Source of the DNA: Opitutaceae bacterium
GTDB taxonomy: Bacteria > Verrucomicrobiota > Verrucomicrobiia > Opitutales > Opitutaceae
Reading direction: 5' to 3'
Length of the DNA stretch: 64,000 nucleotides
Assembly: GCA_028688225.1 (NCBI GenBank)
Contig: JAQTYQ010000001.1
Span: forward strand, 179,664 to 243,663
The notes below the pieces were generated by a model, which worked only from the letters and a program-made list of their open reading frames with translations, did not search any database and had not been told where the DNA came from. Below are positions 60,688 through 64,000 of the stretch, piece by piece. The number at the start of each line of letters is the position of its first letter. Position 1 is the stretch's first letter. The translations under genes and the position numbers were made by a program.

Positions 60688-62127
60688 TCACACCCGCTTC
60701 ACCGTCACCAGTGTGAGGTCGTCGCGGTGGTGGTCCCGGCCCGTGAAGCGCCGGACATGGTCGAGGATGCCGGCGGTGATCTCGCCGGCACCGCGGCCGC
60801 GCAGGATGCGCAGCGCATCGGCCAGGCGGCTGCCGGAAAATTCCTGCTCCTCGTCGTTGACCGCCTCGGTGATGCCGTCGGTGTAGAGGACCAGCACGTC
60901 GCCGGGCAGGAACGGGATGGTGTGGTCGGCGATGGTGCCGTCGAACATCTCCGCCTCGACCATGCCCACCGGCATGCCCTCGGAACCGATGAATTCGCTC
61001 ACGGCCTGGCCGGTCGCGGGATCTCGCCGTGAGAGGAGCGGCAGCTCGTGGCCGGCCCGGGCGAACGTCACCGTGCCGCGCTCCGCGTCAATGACCGCAT
61101 AAATAAGGGTGATGAACATGCCCCGGCAGACGTCGCCGGCCATGGCCCGGTTCACCGCGCGCAGCACGCCGGCCGGCGAGTCGTGGCGGGACGCGATCAG
61201 CTGGAGGTTCGTGCGGCAGATGGCCATGAGCAGCGAGGCCGGGATGCCCTTGCCGGATACGTCGGCCACGGCCAGGCCCAGCCGCGTCGGCGAAAGAACA
61301 TAGAAATCGTACAGGTCCCCGCCGACCTTCTGGGTGGGCACATACTGCGCGGCGAGGTCGAGCCCGGCGAGGCGAGGCGTGACGGCGGGCAGCAGCATCT
61401 GCTGGATGCTGCTGGCGAGCGCCAGGTCGAGGTCCAGCTGTTTCTTTTCGATCTGGAAATGCATGGACTCGAGGTTGTGCACGGCCAGCCCCGCCTGCTC
61501 GGCCAGCGACAGCACGAGTGAAAAATCGGACTCGGTGAACGGCAGGTCGCCGGCCGGGTTGGCCACGGCCAGCACGCCGAGCATCCGATCCTGGAACCGG
61601 ATCGGCGCAGCGATGACGGACTTCACGACGAGCGCCGGGTCGTCGTGGCGGACGATGCGCGGATCGGCCGCGGCGTCGGCGATGAGCACCCCCTGGCCCG
61701 TGCGGGCCACCTGGCCGACAATGCCCTCGCTGATGTCGAACTCTTCCGACTTCAGCACCTGCTCGATGAACCGGGCACGCGTGGTCAGTTTGGCCTGGGC
61801 CTGCGGTGGCAGCGGCCGGTGCGGCGGAAACAGACCCTCAACCGCCACGCCCCGCATCTTGTCATCGGACCGCTTCTCGAAGATGCAGGCGCTCAGCGCG
61901 CCGGTGCAGAGGATGGCGGCGTGCACGATGCGCTGGAAAAGCTCCTCGCGCGTCAGGCCCTCCCCCAGGGCCTGCACCATGTGGTGCATGAAATCGACGA
62001 CGATCTGCTTCTCCTCCGCCAGCCGCAGCTTCTCTTCCTCCAGCCGGTCGGCCCGGGCGCGCGCCTTCATGGCGGTCCAGTGGACGATCAGCGCGCCGGC
62101 GGCGGCACCCATGAGGAAGAAGAGCAT
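60688..62127 (-). CDS. SpoIIE/RsbU-type PP2C serine phosphatase with GAF domain
   Basis: 479 residues. One N-terminal membrane segment (about 1-18), a short coiled coil (about 20-45), a GAF domain (about 50-210) and a linker LALASSIQQMLLP, then the SpoIIE domain (about 245-478). The metal-binding aspartates appear in GGDLYDFY, ADVSGKG, LYTDGITEA and RDDLTLVTV. Such enzymes dephosphorylate STAS anti-sigma antagonists in partner-switching pathways. The STAS gene lies 49 bases upstream on the same strand, its probable substrate. Confidence 0.92.
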   Translation of the reverse strand: MLFFLMGAAAGALIVHWTAMKARARADRLEEEKLRLAEEKQIVVDFMHHMVQALGEGLTREELFQRIVHAAILCTGALSACIFEKRSDDKMRGVAVEGLFPPHRPLPPQAQAKLTTRARFIEQVLKSEEFDISEGIVGQVARTGQGVLIADAAADPRIVRHDDPALVVKSVIAAPIRFQDRMLGVLAVANPAGDLPFTESDFSLVLSLAEQAGLAVHNLESMHFQIEKKQLDLDLALASSIQQMLLPAVTPRLAGLDLAAQYVPTQKVGGDLYDFYVLSPTRLGLAVADVSGKGIPASLLMAICRTNLQLIASRHDSPAGVLRAVNRAMAGDVCRGMFITLIYAVIDAERGTVTFARAGHELPLLSRRDPATGQAVSEFIGSEGMPVGMVEAEMFDGTIADHTIPFLPGDVLVLYTDGITEAVNDEEQEFSGSRLADALRILRGRGAGEITAGILDHVRRFTGRDHHRDDLTLVTVKRV

Positions 62128-62176
62128 GACGGAATTCTTGGCCCGGCCGCGGCCGGGTCGAGTCAGAAGGTGGCGG

Positions 62177-62722
62177 CTAAGGATTCCCGCCCGTCCTCAG
62201 CGGGCGGGAATCCTGCGTCACCCGGTTGCGCAGGTAGGCCACCACATCCTGAAACTTGCCCTGGTTGGCAGGATCGGCGGCGACAAGGTTTTCATGCGCC
62301 TCCAGCACCAACCGCGCGTTCTCCAGTGCGTTGCGATCCGGGGCGCAGGCCAGGGCCGTGGCGCCCGGGCCGAAGTCCATCGCCACATCGCCGGCGTCGA
62401 CGGTGAGCAGCCGGTACAGCCCGAGGTTGCGCACCAATTCGAGGTTGCGCCGGCCCACGCGGCAGAGCACGAGGCTGCCGGGCGGCTGTTTTCGGCGCAA
62501 CTCGAGCGCCGTGCCCGCCAGGACACCGAGAAAGGTGCTGTCCATGCCCGCGCAATGCTGGAAGTCCATCACGAACCGCGTTCGACCCTGCTCCACCATC
62601 TGGTTGAGGAAGGTCTGCAGCTCGGCGCTGTTCGTGAAACAGGCCCGGCCCTCGAGGCGCACGACCACCGGGTCGGAGTACGCATTGACGAAGTAAACGG
62701 GCTTGGCAGGGACTTCGGACAT
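62177..62722 (-). CDS. STAS-domain anti-sigma factor antagonist
   Basis: 181 residues. A STAS domain (about 10-110) has the phospho-serine site GMDSTFLG (S62), as in SpoIIAA/RsbV. About 70 further residues form a helical tail. It is first in an operon with the PP2C phosphatase. No kinase or anti-sigma factor gene is in the window, so the regulated sigma factor or other target is unknown. Confidence 0.9.
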   Translation of the reverse strand: MSEVPAKPVYFVNAYSDPVVVRLEGRACFTNSAELQTFLNQMVEQGRTRFVMDFQHCAGMDSTFLGVLAGTALELRRKQPPGSLVLCRVGRRNLELVRNLGLYRLLTVDAGDVAMDFGPGATALACAPDRNALENARLVLEAHENLVAADPANQGKFQDVVAYLRNRVTQDSRPLRTGGNP

Positions 62723-62731
62723 GGTGCGAAT

Positions 62732-62787
62732 GTAGGAGCGTGTTTACACGCGACAATCTAACCCATCGCCTGCAAGCAGGCTTCTAC
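62732..62787. repeat. twin-hairpin repeat, GTAGGAGCGTG family
   Basis: GTAGGAGCGTGTTTACACGC at the left, CGCCTGCAAGCAGGCTTCTAC at the right. Each half is a hairpin (GCGTG/CACGC and GCCTGC/GCAGGC), and the outer GTAG.A / T.CTAC pair. Confidence 0.85.
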
Positions 62788-62848
62788 CGGGGTCGATTTT
62801 CCGCGATTATCTGACGCAATCCATACGGCCGGCGTTTGGGTCAAGTTG

Positions 62849-64000
62849 TCATTTCGCAGCCGCCGCCTTCGCCACGAGGTCGTCATAGACGGCGAGGGCC
62901 CGCTGGACCCGCTGCTGGATCGCCGGCTGTTCCGCCTGCCACACCTGCTTGAATCGATCGAGGGTTTCATACGCCTCATCATTGGAGGGTTCGTATTTCG
63001 ACAGGAGCTCCAGAGCCTGCTTGAGGCGGCCCACGATTTGCGGAATCTCCGACGGCTTCCAGAAGCTTTGCCCGTCCACCAAAACATAGATCGAGGCGCT
63101 CACCGCTACGGTGTGATCGTCCTTCCCGCGCGGTTTGCCATTCGCTCTGACGACGAACCACGTGCCGTGCGCGGCGGTTGTCTGATAATCGAGCCGTAGC
63201 TCCGGCGCCCCGTCCTTCGAGCCCACCGTGTGGATCACCTGCCCTTGTTCGATCAATTCGACGCTGTCCAGCAGGTTGATATCAGGATTGATCCTTGCCC
63301 GGGCGCTGATCACCAAAGGCTCGCCGGCCTTCAGGCGCAATTCCGAGCCCATGGCCTGGCCGTTGATGGTGAATTCCAGCATCGGGCCGTTGGTGACAAA
63401 CGTCCGCCCCTCTTTCAACCCATCGAACCAGGCTTGCGGCATGAAGGTGCCATCGACCTTGACGTAACTGCGGACCGCCCCCGGCCTTTGGTCGAGAGCA
63501 GGATAATCCGTCCCCGCCGCGGGAGCCAGTTTGTAGCCCAGGTTCAGGAAGTCGAACCATACCTGGAGGTTGGCATTTCCGGCCTGCAAGACCTCGACAA
63601 AATCGACCAGGCCTTCCGGAACATCGAGCGCCAGCCCCTGCGGGCTCGACAATAGGGCTGGATACGGCCACCCCACATGGGCGTAACCGGTGACGCCGCC
63701 CTGCTCCCGCGCCCGCCGGAAGACCAAGTCATAGAGCAGATAGTGGTCGGGATCACGGACCGGCCCGGGCAGGTGCAACTGGATCGTATGGCCGCGATAG
63801 CCCGTGCGCGGATCCTCCTGCCCCGGGGCCAGGACGAAGGTCGAATTTTGCGCACTGGTCACGACCTTCCAGTCGTATGGCCGGTAATGCGCGTTCGCCA
63901 CATTGCCCATCTGCAGGATGTTCGCGACATGCAGATCCTCCGCCTGGGTGAGCAACAGCAGGCTTTCATCGTCCAGGGCGCTGGCACGGGTGTAGTGGAT
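62849..64000 (-). CDS. CehA/McbA-like (PHP-fold) metallohydrolase, C-terminal part
   Basis: The frame is open from 64000 to the stop at 62849; the N-terminus lies beyond the window. The first visible codons read IHYTRASALDDESLLLLTQ, the region just after the DxHxH-type metal motif of CehA-like proteins. AEDLHVANILQMGN, GHTIQLHLPG and GYAHVGWPYP follow with further metal ligands (His). The C-terminus is beta-rich, then helical. CehA-type enzymes are metallophosphoesterases or ester hydrolases; substrate is unknown. A TTG start at 63955 is possible but would discard clear family sequence. Confidence 0.75.
   Translation of the reverse strand: MHYTRASALDDESLLLLTQAEDLHVANILQMGNVANAHYRPYDWKVVTSAQNSTFVLAPGQEDPRTGYRGHTIQLHLPGPVRDPDHYLLYDLVFRRAREQGGVTGYAHVGWPYPALLSSPQGLALDVPEGLVDFVEVLQAGNANLQVWFDFLNLGYKLAPAAGTDYPALDQRPGAVRSYVKVDGTFMPQAWFDGLKEGRTFVTNGPMLEFTINGQAMGSELRLKAGEPLVISARARINPDINLLDSVELIEQGQVIHTVGSKDGAPELRLDYQTTAAHGTWFVVRANGKPRGKDDHTVAVSASIYVLVDGQSFWKPSEIPQIVGRLKQALELLSKYEPSNDEAYETLDRFKQVWQAEQPAIQQRVQRALAVYDDLVAKAAAAK

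Overview
This is a GC-rich bacterial chromosome segment that fits the Verrucomicrobiota, most likely Opitutaceae. The assignment rests on gene content and on the intergenic style, which is full of twin-hairpin repeats and heptanucleotide tracts; no rRNA or tRNA gene is visible to confirm it. Most genes lack a clear Shine-Dalgarno sequence. Several start with GTG, so several starts are judgement calls.

Layout. 1-759: the N-terminal part of a GH10 xylanase that runs off the window. 958-8000: envelope and housekeeping genes (SurA-type foldase, TolC-like channel, membrane protein, miaA, DUF502, RecO-like). 8246-11029: a Cas4-like nuclease fused to an XPD/Rad3-type Fe-S helicase. 11173-11916: an SDR reductase of different base composition. 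12045-14985: pyrR-pyrB-pyrC. 15071-21279: CPBP protease, GxxExxY protein, thiL, tsaE, rlmI-like methyltransferase, prfC.

21281-32899 is the most interesting region. A sigma-54-type response regulator (24610-26010) sits between two operons. The leftward one encodes an exported triple-repeat coiled-coil protein and a membrane histidine kinase. The rightward one is a tight seven-gene operon: DUF3450, TtpC-like, ExbB, ExbD, TonB, TPR and a protein with a TonB-C-like end. Each operon is preceded by a -24/-12 promoter (GG-N10-GC). About 100 and 145 bp upstream of each promoter lies a pair of GTTG-N4-CAAC dyads. The shared geometry implies that the regulator drives both operons, that is, a two-component, sigma-54-controlled TonB energisation system.

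33112-51545: DD-carboxypeptidase, a His-loop metal-transporter-like protein, hemE, a small inserted island (DUF3024 plus RelBE-like toxin-antitoxin), a CsgG/DUF4810/DUF799 lipoprotein operon, hicB-hicA, GNAT, hemY-type protoporphyrinogen oxidase, ileS, a DksA-like protein, lspA, yicC, a CruF-like membrane protein, a four-helix-bundle protein and trpB. 51848-64000: an M28 peptidase, a three-gene polysaccharide-degradation cluster (two glycosidase-like proteins and a sialate/acetyl-esterase), a STAS / PP2C phosphatase partner-switching pair, and a CehA-like metallohydrolase that runs off the right edge.

A second theme is repeats. Several families of short twin-hairpin elements lie between genes, and two lie in frame inside prfC and the rlmI-like gene. 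Degenerate heptanucleotide tracts occur in intergenic gaps and in frame inside the helicase and hemE. Small one-gene cassettes (GxxExxY, four-helix bundle) are bounded by inverted copies of repeats.
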